A DNA stretch of 64,000 nt from Planotetraspora thailandica (GTDB taxonomy: Bacteria; Actinomycetota; Actinomycetes; Streptosporangiales; Streptosporangiaceae). The stretch spans positions 1 through 64,000 of the forward strand of contig NZ_BOOR01000029.1 in assembly GCF_016863335.1 (NCBI RefSeq), in the 5' to 3' direction. The translations under genes were made by a program, and so were the position numbers. Every line of letters starts with the position of its first letter. Position 1 is the first letter of the stretch. Positions 1-9,088 of this stretch are shown here, in pieces. The notes beneath the pieces are model-generated. The model searched no databases. It worked only from the letters and a program-made list of their open reading frames with translations, and was not told the DNA's origin.

Positions 1-126
1 GCCCGCAGCGAGGAACGAGCGAGGACGTGACGAGGGAAGACCCGGCCTTACAGCGCCCCGAGCCGCCTCGCCGGAGGCGAGGCCATAAACACAGCGCCCG
101 CCGCGCCGAAGGCGCGGCAAAGAAGA
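1..126. other. left-edge intergenic stretch with two short hairpins
   Basis: No gene is recognisable in these first bases. Two perfect GC-rich stem-loops follow the smc stop codon: GCCTCGCC/GGCGAGGC at 65-83 (loop GGA) and CCGCGCC/GGCGCGG at 101-117 (loop GAA). Read on the minus strand they lie 10-60 nt downstream of smc and could act as a tandem terminator, although there is no U-tract. The first 60 bases are purine-rich and unassigned. Confidence 0.4.
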
Positions 127-3100
127 TCAGCCCGCGTGTTCGCGCAGGCGCTGGCTCACGACCTGGGTGACGCCGTCGCCTCGCATGGAGACGCCGTACA
201 ACGCGTCGGCGATCTCCATGGTGCGCTTCTGGTGGGTGATGACGATGAGCTGGGAGTTCTGCCTGAGCTCTTCGAAGAGGGTCAGCAGCCGCTGGGTGTT
301 GGTGTCGTCGAGGGCGGCCTCGACTTCGTCCATGACGTAGAAGGGCGAGGGGCGCGCCTTGAAGATCGAAACGAGGAAGGCGACCGCCGTGAGCGAGCGC
401 TCTCCGCCGGACAGCAGCGACAGCCGCTTGACCTTCTTGCCCGGGGGCCGGGCCTCGACCTCGACTCCGGTGGTGAGCATGTCCGTCGGGTCGGTCAGCA
501 GGAGGCGGCCTTCGCCGCCTGGGAAGACGCGTGCGAAGATCTCGGAGAACTCGCGCTGCACGTCCTCGTATGCCGCGGAGAAGACCTGTTCGACCCGGTC
601 GTCGACTTCTTTGACGACGAGCAGGAGGTCCCTGCGGGTCTTCTTGAGATCTTCGAGCTGTGACGTGAGGAACGCGTGGCGTTCCTCGAGCGCGGCGAAC
701 TCTTCCAGCGCGAGCGGGTTGACCTTGCCGAGCTGGGTCATCTGCTTGTCGGCCGCCCTAGCCCGCTTCTCCTGCTCCTCACGGACGTATGGCACGGGCG
801 GATCGCCGGGAACCATGACGGACGGCCCGTATTCGGAGATGAGCGGCTCGAGTTCGACGCCGTACTCCTCCATGGCCCGCTGCTCCAGCTGCTCCAGGCG
901 CAGGCGCTGCTCGGTGCGGGCCATCTCGCTGCCGTGGGCCCGGTTGACCAAGGTGTCGAGTTCGGAGGCGAGCGCGCGCACGCTGAGCCGTACGGCTTTG
1001 AGTTCGGCGTCGATCTCGCCCCGGGCCCGCTCCGCGTCGTCGCGTTCCTCCGCGGCCCGGGTGAGCGACGTCTCCAGGGCTTTGAGCGCGGTCCGCGTGC
1101 CGCCGACGACCGCTGCGGCGATCTCGGCCTGCTTGCGGCGGCGTTCGCGCTGGGCGGCCGCCCGTGCCCGGTCCTCGCGTTCGCGCTGTGCGGCCCGCAT
1201 GAGCCCGTCGGCGCGGCCGGCGATGCCTCTGACCCGCTCTTCGGCTGTACGGACGGTCAGCCTGGCCTCCATCTCGGCCTGGCGGGTCACTCCGGTGGCG
1301 GCGGCGAGTTCGTCACGCGCGTCGGTGGTCGGCTCCGCTTCGAGTTCCTGGGCGTATTCGGACTCGGCGAGTTGTTCTTCGAGTTCGAGGACGGCCGCCT
1401 GCGCGAGTTCGCGCGACTCCTCCCCGTCCTGTACGGCTTTCGCCAGCCGGACGGCCTCGTCCTGGGAGGCCTTGACGGCCGCTTCGAGCCGGGCGAGCTG
1501 CTTGGCTGCGGCGGCGGCCTTCTGGTCGGCGTCGCGCTGGCGGCTCCTGAGCCGGTCGAGCACGGACTGGGCGGCGTTGAGGCCGCTCTGTGCGCTGTTG
1601 ATGCCGTTCTGGGCCGTGGTGACGTCGTTCTGGGCCTCGGTGACGCGGGCCTGGGCGGCGTCGACGGCTAGCTGGGCCTCCCTCTCGGCGGCCGTGGCCT
1701 CGTCGAGGGCGAGGGCGTGCGCCTCGGCTGCCGTCTCGGCGGCGGCGAGGTCGGCGGCGGCCTCGTCGAGCGCGGCCCGCACCTGCAACACCGAGGTGAC
1801 CCCGCCGGATCCGCCCTGGGCGTGGTGGGCGCCGAGGATGTCTCCGGAGCGGGTGACCGCCCGCAGGCCGCGGTCGGCGTCCACGACCTTCCGGGCGGCG
1901 GCGAGATCGTCGACAACGACCACGCCGTCCAGCACGGCGTCGACGGCCGGGCGGAGCCGATCGGGTACGGTCACCAGGTCGGCGGCCCATTCCGTGCCGG
2001 CCAGGGGAAGCGGTGGCCTCGTGGCCGTATCGGGCTCTTCCGAGGTGATCAGCAGGGCGGTCCTGCCGCCGTCGGCGCGGCGCAGGTGCTCCAGCGCGGC
2101 CACGGCGGTGGCGAGCGAGTCCACGGTCACGGCGTCGGCCATCAAAACCGCGGCGACGGCGGCTTCCGCGCCGGGCTTGACGGTGAGCATGGTGGCGACC
2201 GGGCCGAGTACGCCGGAAAGACCCGCACCGAGCAGGGCGGCGGCCCCGTCGACACCCCCGGCGAGACTCATCTCCAGGGCTTCGCGCCGTGCCTGCAGCG
2301 CGGCGACGGCCCGCTGCGACTCCTGGTCGGCGGCCCGGGCGGCGCCGACGGCCGTCTTCGCGGCGGAATGGGCCTCGCGGGGGGCCGCCGCCGCGGCCTT
2401 GGCCTCGTCCACGAGGGCCTTGGCCTGCTCGGCGACATCCTTGGCGGCTTCGACGGCCTCCCTGGCGATGTCCACGCCTTCCTGGGCAGCCTCGAGTTCG
2501 GCGGCGAGTTCCGGGTCGGCGGCGGGCTCGCTCAGCTCGTGCGCGTCGACGTCGCCCTGCGACCGTTCGGCCCGCAGACGCGCGTCTTCCAGGGCTTTGG
2601 TCAGCCGCCCGATCTCGTCGCCGGCGGAGCGGACCCGGCTTCTGGCCGACTCGACCTGGCCGCGGAGCCGGGCGAGTGCCTCACGCCTGTCGGCGGCGGC
2701 GCGGGCGGCTCCCGCGAGACGACGTTCCTCGACGGCCAGGGCCTCCTCGGCCTCGGCGCGGACCTCGACGGCCGCCTCCAGCCGCTCACGCGCCTCATCA
2801 AGCTCCTCGGCGAGCACACGCTCCTGCTCACGGATCTCGGCGGCCTCACGTTCGAGGTCCTCGGGGTCTCTGCCGCGGCGCTCGATGGAGGCGGCGTCGG
2901 CGGCATGCCGTCCACGCTCGGCCGCAAGGCTTTCGACGCCGCGCAGCCGCTCACGCAGGGCCGACAGGCGGTAGAAGGTCTCCTGAACCGCCTTCAGCCG
3001 GGGCTGGGCCTCGTTCTCCGCGGCCTCCAGCTCCCCCTCGCGCCGCTGGCCCTCGGCGAGCTGGGCCTCCACCTGGGTGCGCCTGGCCTGGACGGCCGCC

Positions 3101-3843
3101 TCGTCCGCGGCCTCCCGTTGCAGGACCTCGCGCAGGGTGACGACGTCGTCGGCGAGCAATCTGAGCCGTGCGTCGCGCAGGTCGGCCTGGATGACGGCGG
3201 CCTTGCGGGCGATCTCGGCCTGCCGTCCGAGCGGTTTGAGCTGGCGGCGCAGCTCGGTCGCGAGGTCCTGCACCCGGGTGAGGTTGGCCTGCATCGCGTC
3301 GAGTTTGCGGAGCGCCTTCTCCTTGCGCTTGCGGTGCTTGAGGACGCCTGCGGCCTCCTCGATGAACGCGCGCCGCTCCTCCGGCCCGGCGTGCAGCACC
3401 TGGTCGAGCTGGCCCTGCCCGACGATGACGTGCATCTCCCTGCCGATACCGGAGTCCGACAGCAGTTCCTGGATGTCGAGCAGCCGGCACGTGTCGCCGT
3501 TGATGGCGTATTCGCTCTGACCCGACCGGAACATCAGCCGGCTGATCGTGACCTCGGTGTAGTCGATCGGCAACGCACCGTCGGAGTTGTCGATGGTCAG
3601 CGTCACCTCGGCCCGGCCGAGGGGCGGGCGGCTGGAGGTGCCCGCGAAGATCACGTCCTCCATCTTGCCGCCGCGCAGCGACTTGGCGCTGTGCTCGCCC
3701 ATGACCCAGGCGAGGGCGTCGACGACGTTGGACTTGCCGGAGCCGTTGGGACCGACCACGCAGGTGATGCCCGGCTCGAATCGCAGGGACGTGGCGGAGG
3801 CGAATGACTTGAAGCCGCGCAGGGTGAGGGTCTTCAGGTACAC
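127..3843 (-). CDS. smc: chromosome segregation SMC ATPase
   Basis: Structural maintenance of chromosomes protein, the ATPase core of the condensin-like complex that organises and segregates the nucleoid with ScpA/ScpB. The 1238-aa product has an N-terminal ABC half with Walker A GPNGSGKS at about residues 31-38. Long Glu/Ala/Arg-rich coiled coils flank a glycine-rich hinge near residues 520-680. The C-terminal half carries the signature LSGGERS and the Walker B YVMDEVEAALDD. The GTG start at 3843 is preferred over an ATG 28 codons upstream because AAGGAGG sits just before it and the family begins with YLKTLTLRGFKSFA. It ends a minus-strand run with acyP, mutM and rnc, the usual actinobacterial order. 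A small gene intervenes, so smc may have its own promoter. Confidence 0.97.
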   Translation of the reverse strand: MYLKTLTLRGFKSFASATSLRFEPGITCVVGPNGSGKSNVVDALAWVMGEHSAKSLRGGKMEDVIFAGTSSRPPLGRAEVTLTIDNSDGALPIDYTEVTISRLMFRSGQSEYAINGDTCRLLDIQELLSDSGIGREMHVIVGQGQLDQVLHAGPEERRAFIEEAAGVLKHRKRKEKALRKLDAMQANLTRVQDLATELRRQLKPLGRQAEIARKAAVIQADLRDARLRLLADDVVTLREVLQREAADEAAVQARRTQVEAQLAEGQRREGELEAAENEAQPRLKAVQETFYRLSALRERLRGVESLAAERGRHAADAASIERRGRDPEDLEREAAEIREQERVLAEELDEARERLEAAVEVRAEAEEALAVEERRLAGAARAAADRREALARLRGQVESARSRVRSAGDEIGRLTKALEDARLRAERSQGDVDAHELSEPAADPELAAELEAAQEGVDIAREAVEAAKDVAEQAKALVDEAKAAAAAPREAHSAAKTAVGAARAADQESQRAVAALQARREALEMSLAGGVDGAAALLGAGLSGVLGPVATMLTVKPGAEAAVAAVLMADAVTVDSLATAVAALEHLRRADGGRTALLITSEEPDTATRPPLPLAGTEWAADLVTVPDRLRPAVDAVLDGVVVVDDLAAARKVVDADRGLRAVTRSGDILGAHHAQGGSGGVTSVLQVRAALDEAAADLAAAETAAEAHALALDEATAAEREAQLAVDAAQARVTEAQNDVTTAQNGINSAQSGLNAAQSVLDRLRSRQRDADQKAAAAAKQLARLEAAVKASQDEAVRLAKAVQDGEESRELAQAAVLELEEQLAESEYAQELEAEPTTDARDELAAATGVTRQAEMEARLTVRTAEERVRGIAGRADGLMRAAQREREDRARAAAQRERRRKQAEIAAAVVGGTRTALKALETSLTRAAEERDDAERARGEIDAELKAVRLSVRALASELDTLVNRAHGSEMARTEQRLRLEQLEQRAMEEYGVELEPLISEYGPSVMVPGDPPVPYVREEQEKRARAADKQMTQLGKVNPLALEEFAALEERHAFLTSQLEDLKKTRRDLLLVVKEVDDRVEQVFSAAYEDVQREFSEIFARVFPGGEGRLLLTDPTDMLTTGVEVEARPPGKKVKRLSLLSGGERSLTAVAFLVSIFKARPSPFYVMDEVEAALDDTNTQRLLTLFEELRQNSQLIVITHQKRTMEIADALYGVSMRGDGVTQVVSQRLREHAG

Positions 3844-4160
3844 CCGTCCCCCTCCTTGGACGCCGGACTTATCGGGGAAGACTACCGGCCCCGGCTGGTC
3901 CGGGACGTCGGATGGGCCCCATGACACCCCTCTTCGGCGGAGCGGTCCGCTGCGGGCGCCGCGTTATCGCAGGGAAATGGGCCCCGCTCATGCTACGGCC
4001 AAGCCGGGAAACACCCTGGCCTCGTGCGCGGACATATGCCGTGGCCGTCGGAGAAATGAGACTTGAGCCACACCACAGCCACTGATGAAAGGGGCAAATT
4101 TGACTTCGGCTGCGATTTACCCTCGGATGAATATCCGTAGAACAGCCTGCCCAAATGACA
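3844..4160. other. smc upstream region
   Basis: This 317-bp gap lies between smc and the terminator of the next minus-strand gene. Its right half (about 4040-4150) is distinctly less GC-rich than the surroundings. It probably holds the smc promoter, but no clear -35/-10 pair could be fixed. The short open frames here overlap each other, lack ribosome sites and are not called. Confidence 0.3.
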
Positions 4161-4185
4161 AGGGACGCCTTTACGGGGCGTCCCT
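4161..4185 (-). terminator. hairpin after the 64-aa gene
   Basis: A perfect 9-bp stem, AGGGACGCC/GGCGTCCCT, with a 7-nt loop lies 24 nt downstream of the stop of the small coiled-coil gene. The following minus-strand sequence is TTGTCATTT, only weakly U-rich, as is usual for actinobacterial terminators. Confidence 0.6.
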
Positions 4186-4208
4186 GACAATCCTTCTTGT
4201 GCCGGTCC

Positions 4209-4403
4209 TCAGGTGAGGGCCGGCTCGCGATCCTGCAGCCGGACCAGGGTTTCGTCACGAGTTTGCGCTGCCAGCGCGTCGTTTTGTGCCTGGAGCCGGT
4301 TGAGTTCTGCCTCCAGATCCCGGATGCGCTGCTGGAGGCGGCGCATTTCCGAGACCATTCGAGGGTCAGGACCGCCGACGTGGCCGAGTAGAGCCTTCGC
4401 CAT
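4209..4403 (-). CDS. small coiled-coil protein of unknown function (64 aa)
   Basis: Function not recognised. The 64-aa product starts MAKALLGHVG. From about residue 16 it forms a charged heptad helix (MVSEMRRLQQRIRDLEAEL and on), so a short coiled coil is predicted. Two upstream in-frame codons were rejected because GTGGAGGAC lies a few bases before the ATG at 4403. It stands alone between acyP and smc with its own terminator and a candidate promoter about 155 bp upstream, so it is probably monocistronic. Being mostly helical and charged, it may be a partner or DNA-associated protein, but that is inference. Confidence 0.75.
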   Translation of the reverse strand: MAKALLGHVGGPDPRMVSEMRRLQQRIRDLEAELNRLQAQNDALAAQTRDETLVRLQDREPALT

Positions 4404-4556
4404 AGTAAAGGGTCCTCCACGCTGAGTGACCAGACTGGTTCGCGCACTTCTTGCCGCGGGAGGGGTGCGCGTGGTTCCTCTCAAGAGTCGCACCGGCATT
4501 GGAGGCGGTCAAGCTGAACGCTCCGTACGCATGCCGATGGGCACTCTCGGTAGGTA

Positions 4557-4562
4557 AATATA
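4557..4562 (-). promoter_or_regulatory. candidate -10 (TATATT) for the 64-aa gene
   Basis: On the minus strand GGTATATTTACC forms an AT-rich island between acyP and the small gene. TATATT is a good -10. The -35 is poor (CCCTCA, 16 bp upstream). It implies a 5' leader of about 145 nt that contains a CGCGCAC/GTGCGCG hairpin. Confidence 0.4.
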
Positions 4563-4589
4563 CCGCATTTGGGTGGTTTGAGGGAAGGG

Positions 4590-4895
4590 CTATCGCTCCA
4601 CAAACCCCGTGGTGCTTCCTTTGGCCTCACTCCAGCGCTCCACCACGCCGTCTACCTGGCCCGGCGTGGTCCCCGACCGCAGCAGTTCCAGAAGCCGCTC
4701 GCATGATTCCCGTGGACCTTCGGCCACGATCTCAACCCTGCCGTCGGCGAGGTTCGCGGCCCAGCCGGCCAGACCAAGCTCGAGCGCCCTGGCCCTGGTC
4801 CACCAGCGGAACCCGACCCCCTGCACCCGGCCCCTCACCCACGCCGTCAGCCTCACCGCGTCCACACCCGTGTCCGTTCCCTCCGAGGCGGTCAC
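4590..4895 (-). CDS. acyP: acylphosphatase
   Basis: Hydrolyses acyl phosphates such as carbamoyl or acetyl phosphate; a small cytosolic alpha/beta sandwich enzyme. The 101-aa product has the family signature [12 protein letters not shown] with the catalytic Arg, and GWAANLADG carrying the catalytic Asn. The GTG start at 4895 overlaps the mutM stop as GTGA, so translation is coupled; an upstream ATG lies inside the mutM zinc finger and was rejected. Length fits the family once the variable N-terminus is allowed for. Its place between mutM and smc is a conserved actinobacterial arrangement. Confidence 0.93.
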   Translation of the reverse strand: MTASEGTDTGVDAVRLTAWVRGRVQGVGFRWWTRARALELGLAGWAANLADGRVEIVAEGPRESCERLLELLRSGTTPGQVDGVVERWSEAKGSTTGFVER

Positions 4896-5794
4896 GGCCT
4901 GGCGTTCCTCGGCCGGGGCTGGCATTTCGGGCAGCTGTAGGACGAGCGGTTCATGAACGCCTCCCGGATGACGGGCGTCCCGCACCGGGGGCACGGCTCG
5001 TCCCGCCTGCCGTACACGGCCAGTGACCGGTCGAAGTAGCCGCTCTCGCCGTTGACGTTCACGTACAGGCTGTCGAAGGACGTGCCGCCCTGGCCGAGCG
5101 CCTCCGTCATGACCTCACGGACGCCCGACAGCAACGTGGCGATCACGGGACGGGTCAGGTTCTCCGTGGGCCGCGCCCAGTGCAGCCGGGCCCGCCACAG
5201 CGCCTCGTCCGCGTAGATGTTGCCGACCCCGCTGATCAGCGACTGGTCGAGCAGCGCCCGCTTGATCCCCGTACGGCGCAGCCGCAGCCTGGTCGCGAAG
5301 GCCGCGTCGTCGAAGGCCTCTTCCAGGGGGTCGGCGGCGATGTGCGTGATCGGCTCGGGCACCGGCCGCCGTAACCGGGCCATCGGCGCGACCAGGAGGT
5401 GGCCGAAGGTGCGCTGGTCGACGAAACGCATGTCCGGGCCGCCGTCGGTGAACGCCACCCGCACCCGCAGATGCTTCTCGGCTGGGGTGCTCGGATCCAC
5501 CATGAGGAGCTGGCCGCTCATGCCGAGGTGAGCCAGCAGGGCGTCGGCCGCCACGACCGGCTCCCCGGTGACCGGGTCCACGTGCCCGGCCGGCCCCTCG
5601 TACAGCGGAAGCCACAGGTATTTCCCGCGCCGCTCGGCCGACAGGACGGTCCGGCCCTTCAGCTGATCAGGCAGATCCCCGACGTTCCTGCGCACCGCCC
5701 GGGGATGGAGCACCTCGGCCGAGGCGATCGTCCGGCCGGCGACCCACTGGTCGAGACCGCGCCGGACGACTTCGACCTCCGGCAGTTCGGGCAT
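4892..5794 (-). CDS. mutM: formamidopyrimidine-DNA glycosylase
   Basis: Bifunctional base-excision repair glycosylase/AP lyase that removes 8-oxoguanine and formamidopyrimidines. The 300-aa product begins [10 protein letters not shown], giving the catalytic Pro2 and Glu3. The conserved Lys of the family is visible in [11 protein letters not shown]. The C-terminus has a four-cysteine zinc finger, CPRC then CPKC. The ATG has GGGAGG 11 nt upstream. It lies between rnc (33-nt gap) and acyP (4-nt overlap), forming a repair/RNA-processing operon. Confidence 0.96.
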   Translation of the reverse strand: MPELPEVEVVRRGLDQWVAGRTIASAEVLHPRAVRRNVGDLPDQLKGRTVLSAERRGKYLWLPLYEGPAGHVDPVTGEPVVAADALLAHLGMSGQLLMVDPSTPAEKHLRVRVAFTDGGPDMRFVDQRTFGHLLVAPMARLRRPVPEPITHIAADPLEEAFDDAAFATRLRLRRTGIKRALLDQSLISGVGNIYADEALWRARLHWARPTENLTRPVIATLLSGVREVMTEALGQGGTSFDSLYVNVNGESGYFDRSLAVYGRRDEPCPRCGTPVIREAFMNRSSYSCPKCQPRPRNARP

Positions 5795-5827
5795 TGCGCT
5801 TCGACCTCCCGATCGTCGCCGCTGAAC

Positions 5828-6577
5828 TCAGGCCTGGCCGAGGCCCGCGCCCTCACGGGCGTCCCGCATCGCCCGGATGGCCGTCCAGGCCGCCTCGGCG
5901 GCCTGCTGCTCGGCCTCCTTCTTGCTGCGGCCCGAGCCCGTGCCGTACTGCCGGCCGCCCACGAGAACCGCGGCCACGAACGACTTGGCGTGGTCGGGGC
6001 CGCTCTCGTCCACGTGATATTCGGGAACGCCGAGCAGTTCGGCGGCGGTGAGCTCCTGGAGCGAGGTCTTCCAGTCGAGCCCCGCACCCAGAGAGGCCGA
6101 CCGCTTGATCAGCGGGTCGAAGAGCACGTGGACCACGCGGAACGCCTCGTCGAGGCCCTTGTCCACATAGACGCTGCCGATCAGGGCCTCCAGGGTGTCG
6201 GCCAGGATGGACGACTTGTCGCGCCCGCCCGTGCCTTCCTCCCCGCGGCCGAGACGCAGGTACTTGCCGATCCCGAGGGCGCGGGCCACGTCCGCCAAGG
6301 CCCGCATGTTGACGACCGCCGCGCGCAGCTTGGCGAGCTGGCCTTCCGGCAGGTCGGGATGCCCGTGATACAGGGTGTCGGTGACCACCAGACCCAGCAC
6401 GGAGTCCCCGAGGAACTCGAGGCGTTCGTTGGTGGGCAGGCCGCCGTTCTCGTAGGCGTACGAGCGGTGCGTCAGCGCCCGCTCCAGGATCTGGGTGCCG
6501 AGCCGTACCTCGAGAACCTGCTGAAGCTCGTCTCGTGCGACCTCGACGGCCACCGGCTTAGCCGATGATGGCGCCAT
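5828..6577 (-). CDS. rnc: ribonuclease III
   Basis: Double-strand-specific endoribonuclease that processes rRNA precursors and structured mRNAs. The 249-aa product has the RNase III catalytic signature [12 protein letters not shown] (about residues 50-61), the second acidic cluster around [13 protein letters not shown], and a C-terminal dsRNA-binding domain from about residue 165 (WKTSLQELT to the end). The ATG at 6577 has GGAGGAGAG just upstream. It heads the rnc-mutM-acyP run. Two strong hairpins separate it from rpmF, so it probably has its own promoter in that gap. Confidence 0.96.
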   Translation of the reverse strand: MAPSSAKPVAVEVARDELQQVLEVRLGTQILERALTHRSYAYENGGLPTNERLEFLGDSVLGLVVTDTLYHGHPDLPEGQLAKLRAAVVNMRALADVARALGIGKYLRLGRGEEGTGGRDKSSILADTLEALIGSVYVDKGLDEAFRVVHVLFDPLIKRSASLGAGLDWKTSLQELTAAELLGVPEYHVDESGPDHAKSFVAAVLVGGRQYGTGSGRSKKEAEQQAAEAAWTAIRAMRDAREGAGLGQA

Positions 6578-6648
6578 GTCTCTCCTCCTGACTCATGCAT
6601 GGCAGGGCCGAGCACGGAGGCAGGTGGATCGCCGGAAAAGCCCGAAGA

Positions 6649-6698
6649 CGTGGTGGACGCCGGGCCGCCGAAGTTCGGAGGCCCCGGCGTCCACCACG
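6649..6698 (-). terminator. long hairpin upstream of rnc
   Basis: A 16-bp perfect stem (6649-6664 with 6683-6698) encloses a smaller CCGAA/TTCGG hairpin in its loop. It lies about 120 nt after rpmF and 70 nt before the rnc start. It could be a second terminator for the rpmF operon or a leader structure on the rnc mRNA; RNase III often controls its own leader, but that is only suggestive here. Confidence 0.55.
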
Positions 6699-6760
6699 GC
6701 CGCGGGCACGCTCGTTGGTCGTCGTTCCAACCGCCGCCGCACGCGCCTGTAAGCAAGGTA

Positions 6761-6796
6761 ACGCCGGCCGGGTCGATTTGACGATCCGGCCGGCGT
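6761..6796 (-). terminator. rpmF operon terminator
   Basis: The 11-bp stem ACGCCGGCCGG/CCGGCCGGCGT lies 22 nt downstream of the rpmF stop. The minus-strand sequence after it is TTACCTTGCTTA, moderately U-rich. This is the most likely end of the rsmD-coaD-DUF177-rpmF transcript. Confidence 0.7.
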
Positions 6797-6817
6797 CCCG
6801 ATCCGCTCAGTGCGCGA

Positions 6818-6997
6818 TCAGGCCGACGGCTCGATGACCTGCCGACGGTTGTAGGTGCCACAAGTGGGGCACGCCACGTGCGGGCGCTTCGGCGAGCGGC
6901 ACTGCGGGCAGCTCACGAGTGACACCGCGGCGGCCTTCCACTGGGCCCTGCGGGAGCGGGTGTTGCTCCGCGACATCTTCCGCTTGGGGACGGCCAC
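6818..6997 (-). CDS. rpmF: 50S ribosomal protein L32
   Basis: Small basic protein of the large ribosomal subunit. The 59-aa product starts [20 protein letters not shown], matching the family N-terminus, and has two CxxC pairs (CPQC, CPTC), so this is the zinc-binding form. The GTG start at 6997 follows AGGAGGG; the longer frame to 7030 is not supported. It begins 1 nt after the DUF177 stop, the usual pairing of these two genes. Confidence 0.97.
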   Translation of the reverse strand: MAVPKRKMSRSNTRSRRAQWKAAAVSLVSCPQCRSPKRPHVACPTCGTYNRRQVIEPSA

Positions 6998-6998
6998 G

Positions 6999-7571
6999 TC
7001 AACCCTCCTGATCGTCTTCTTTTTCCACAATCAAGCCCTGCAGCGACGCCCAGCGCGAGTCGATCTTCTCGTGACCGTGGTCAGGGCCGGCCTCCGCCAG
7101 CTTGACCCCGCACTCCGTGCAGAGACCGGCGCAGTCATCACCGCACACCGGGCTCAACGGCAGTGCGAGCACCACCGCGTCACGGAACACCGACTCGAGA
7201 TCGAGCAACTCTCCGTCGAGGAAGAGGTCGTCCTCTCCCCCCGCGCTTCCAGGAAGCGCGTCATCCGCCGAGTAGAAGTAGAGCTCCTGGAAGTCGACCT
7301 CGATCTCCGAGGTCAACGGCTCCAGGCAGCGCGAGCACTCTCCATGGAGCGGAGCCCGCGCCGTGCCCGTGACGAGCACGCCCTCCATCACCGCCTCGAG
7401 CCGGATGGCCAGCTCGACGTCGGCGTCCTTGGGAACGCCGATCATTCCGACCGCGAGATCCGCCGGAGCCGGGAGAACCGGAGTGATTTTGCGCATCGAC
7501 CCCGGTCGTCGTCCCAGATCATGAGTGGAGATCACCCAAGGGGCTCGGGGGTCGAGGCTGCGCTGAGTCAT
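6999..7571 (-). CDS. DUF177 (YceD-like) protein
   Basis: YceD-family protein, linked in other bacteria and plants to 23S rRNA accumulation and almost always encoded just before rpmF. The 190-aa product has a central CSRCLEPL motif and a C-terminal cluster CGDDC/CTECG that could bind a metal. The start at 7571 ([12 protein letters not shown]) is chosen because homologous N-termini begin close to the THDLGRRPG motif; an ATG at 7589 is the alternative, and neither has a strong ribosome site. Overlap with rpmF implies co-transcription. Confidence 0.88.
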   Translation of the reverse strand: MTQRSLDPRAPWVISTHDLGRRPGSMRKITPVLPAPADLAVGMIGVPKDADVELAIRLEAVMEGVLVTGTARAPLHGECSRCLEPLTSEIEVDFQELYFYSADDALPGSAGGEDDLFLDGELLDLESVFRDAVVLALPLSPVCGDDCAGLCTECGVKLAEAGPDHGHEKIDSRWASLQGLIVEKEDDQEG

Positions 7572-7641
7572 TCCACTCTCGTTAGGCATGGCGAATAACC
7601 GCCGTCGTGCAAGGCTGAAAGGCAAGGATACCAGCCCCTGG

Positions 7642-8118
7642 TCAGCCCCGGAGACGCTCCACGAGCAGGGTGTTCACGAGGTCCGGAACCAGGCCCGACA
7701 CGTCGCCGCCGTACCTCGCGATCTCCTTCAGCCGGCTCGACGACAGGAAGGAGTATTCGGGGTTGGTCGACATGAACAGCGTCTCGACACCTGACATCCG
7801 GTAGTTCAGCTGGGCCATCTGCAACTCGTAGTCGAAGTCGCTGACCGCGCGCAGGCCCTTGACGATCGTGGGGATCTCCTGCTGCCTGCAGAAGTCGACG
7901 AGAAGCCCGTGGAACTTCTCGACGCGGATGTTGCCGTACTCCTTGGTCACCGCGTTGAGCATCTCGATCCGCTCGTCGACGGTGAACAGGCTCTTCTTCT
8001 CGACGTTGATGAGGACGGCTACGACGACCTCGTCGTACAGGCGTGAGGTCCGGCCGATGATGTCCAGATGTCCGTTGGTGACAGGGTCGAACGAGCCCGG
8101 ACAGACGACGCGACGCAA
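7642..8118 (-). CDS. coaD: phosphopantetheine adenylyltransferase
   Basis: Transfers AMP to 4'-phosphopantetheine, the fourth step of coenzyme A synthesis. The 158-aa nucleotidyltransferase shows the T/HxGH motif as NGHLD near the N-terminus and the C-terminal EYSFLSSSRLKEIA segment. No ATG or GTG fits the conserved start, so a TTG at 8118 (read MRRVVCPGSFDP) is inferred; a longer open frame upstream runs into rsmD and is spurious. It lies 17 nt after rsmD, the standard actinobacterial pair. Confidence 0.93.
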   Translation of the reverse strand: MRRVVCPGSFDPVTNGHLDIIGRTSRLYDEVVVAVLINVEKKSLFTVDERIEMLNAVTKEYGNIRVEKFHGLLVDFCRQQEIPTIVKGLRAVSDFDYELQMAQLNYRMSGVETLFMSTNPEYSFLSSSRLKEIARYGGDVSGLVPDLVNTLLVERLRG

Positions 8119-8135
8119 GGGCGCACCCCCAAGAT

Positions 8136-8705
8136 TTACTGGTTCCCGGCGGCGCGACCGTACCAAACGGCCGCTTCGCCGTACCGGCGGACCCTGTCCT
8201 CTTGGAATCCGCGCGGCCACACCAGGTCCTTCCCCCTGGACTCCCGCTCCACCGCGACCAGGGCGCCGTCGGCCAGCCAGCCGTTGTCCCTGAGCGCCTC
8301 GAGCACCCTGCCCACCGCCTCGTCGGTCACCGCGTACGGCGGGTCGGCGAAGACGAAGTCGTACGGCTCGGCGCACGGCCGCCCGACCACCCGCTCGGCC
8401 TTCTCCGCGCCGAGCACCGCGCCGGGCAACCCGAGCGAGGCGATGTTCTCCCTGATCGTCCGTACGGCCTTCGCGTCCGACTCGACGAGGAGGGCGTGCG
8501 CGGCTCCCCGGCTGAGGGCCTCCAGGCCGACGGCGCCGGAGCCGGCGTACAGATCGAGCACCCGCGCTCCGCCGAGCGACCCGAGCAGGGAACCGACGGT
8601 GGCGAACAGCCCCTCCCTGGCACGGTCGCTGGTGGGCCGGGTCGCCCCGCCTGGGGGGACGGCCAGCCTGCGGCCTCCGGCCGTTCCTGCGATCAACCGC
8701 GTCAC
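8136..8705 (-). CDS. rsmD: 16S rRNA (guanine-N2-)-methyltransferase RsmD
   Basis: SAM-dependent enzyme that methylates G966 of 16S rRNA. The 189-aa product has a Rossmann motif I (VLDLYAGSGAVGLEAL) and the catalytic motif IV DPPY. N-terminal TRLIAGTAGGRRL fits the family. The GTG start at 8705 has GGGGAG upstream; the ATG 28 codons further out is not conserved. It is followed closely by coaD. Confidence 0.94.
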   Translation of the reverse strand: MTRLIAGTAGGRRLAVPPGGATRPTSDRAREGLFATVGSLLGSLGGARVLDLYAGSGAVGLEALSRGAAHALLVESDAKAVRTIRENIASLGLPGAVLGAEKAERVVGRPCAEPYDFVFADPPYAVTDEAVGRVLEALRDNGWLADGALVAVERESRGKDLVWPRGFQEDRVRRYGEAAVWYGRAAGNQ

Positions 8706-9088
8706 CCGTTCATTCTCCCCGCAGGCGCGGGCCCGTCGCACCTGCGGGCGGCCCGACCGTGAAGATCGTCCCAGGTCAAGAGTGGGCAAGAGGGAGCGAG
8801 GAATAGGTAAGAGCGGTATCGCGGGGCCTGCGGCATCCGCATGATGAGTTCTGCGGCCTTCAAGGTGACCCAGGGGAAGGCCGGCCGACGTGATCGTGAG
8901 CCCTTCCGCGCGTCGGCGCCCTCGGCACCTGACCCGAGGGTGGGCCCAGCCGGGGACGGCATTCGGGGGGAGGCCGTCCCATGGCTGGGCCCTGGGTCAT
9001 TTAAGCGCTCGCGCGTCGGGCCCGTCAGCGCCCCGAGACGATTTGCGACCTTTCCGAGATCTTCGGCATTTGTCCGATCGGTTCGGCC
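8706..9088. other. recG-rsmD intergenic region
   Basis: A 383-bp gap between two minus-strand genes. It contains the long recG hairpin described separately and, nearer to rsmD, presumably the rsmD-coaD promoter. I see no small gene with a ribosome site here. Confidence 0.4.
8942..8992 (-). terminator. long recG terminator hairpin
   Basis: Arms 8942-8960 and 8973-8992 are reverse complements over 19 bp except for one small internal mismatch (CC against CAT), with a 12-nt loop. It lies 97 nt after the recG stop. There is no U-tract, but the stem is among the strongest in the window. Confidence 0.6.

Noticed and set aside
359-2974. 871-aa open frame antisense to smc
   Set aside because: Ser/Arg/Ala-rich low-complexity product caused by high GC at third positions of smc; no start signal or family motif.
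3993-4190. 65-aa frame upstream of smc
   Set aside because: No ribosome site, covers a terminator hairpin and has no recognisable features.
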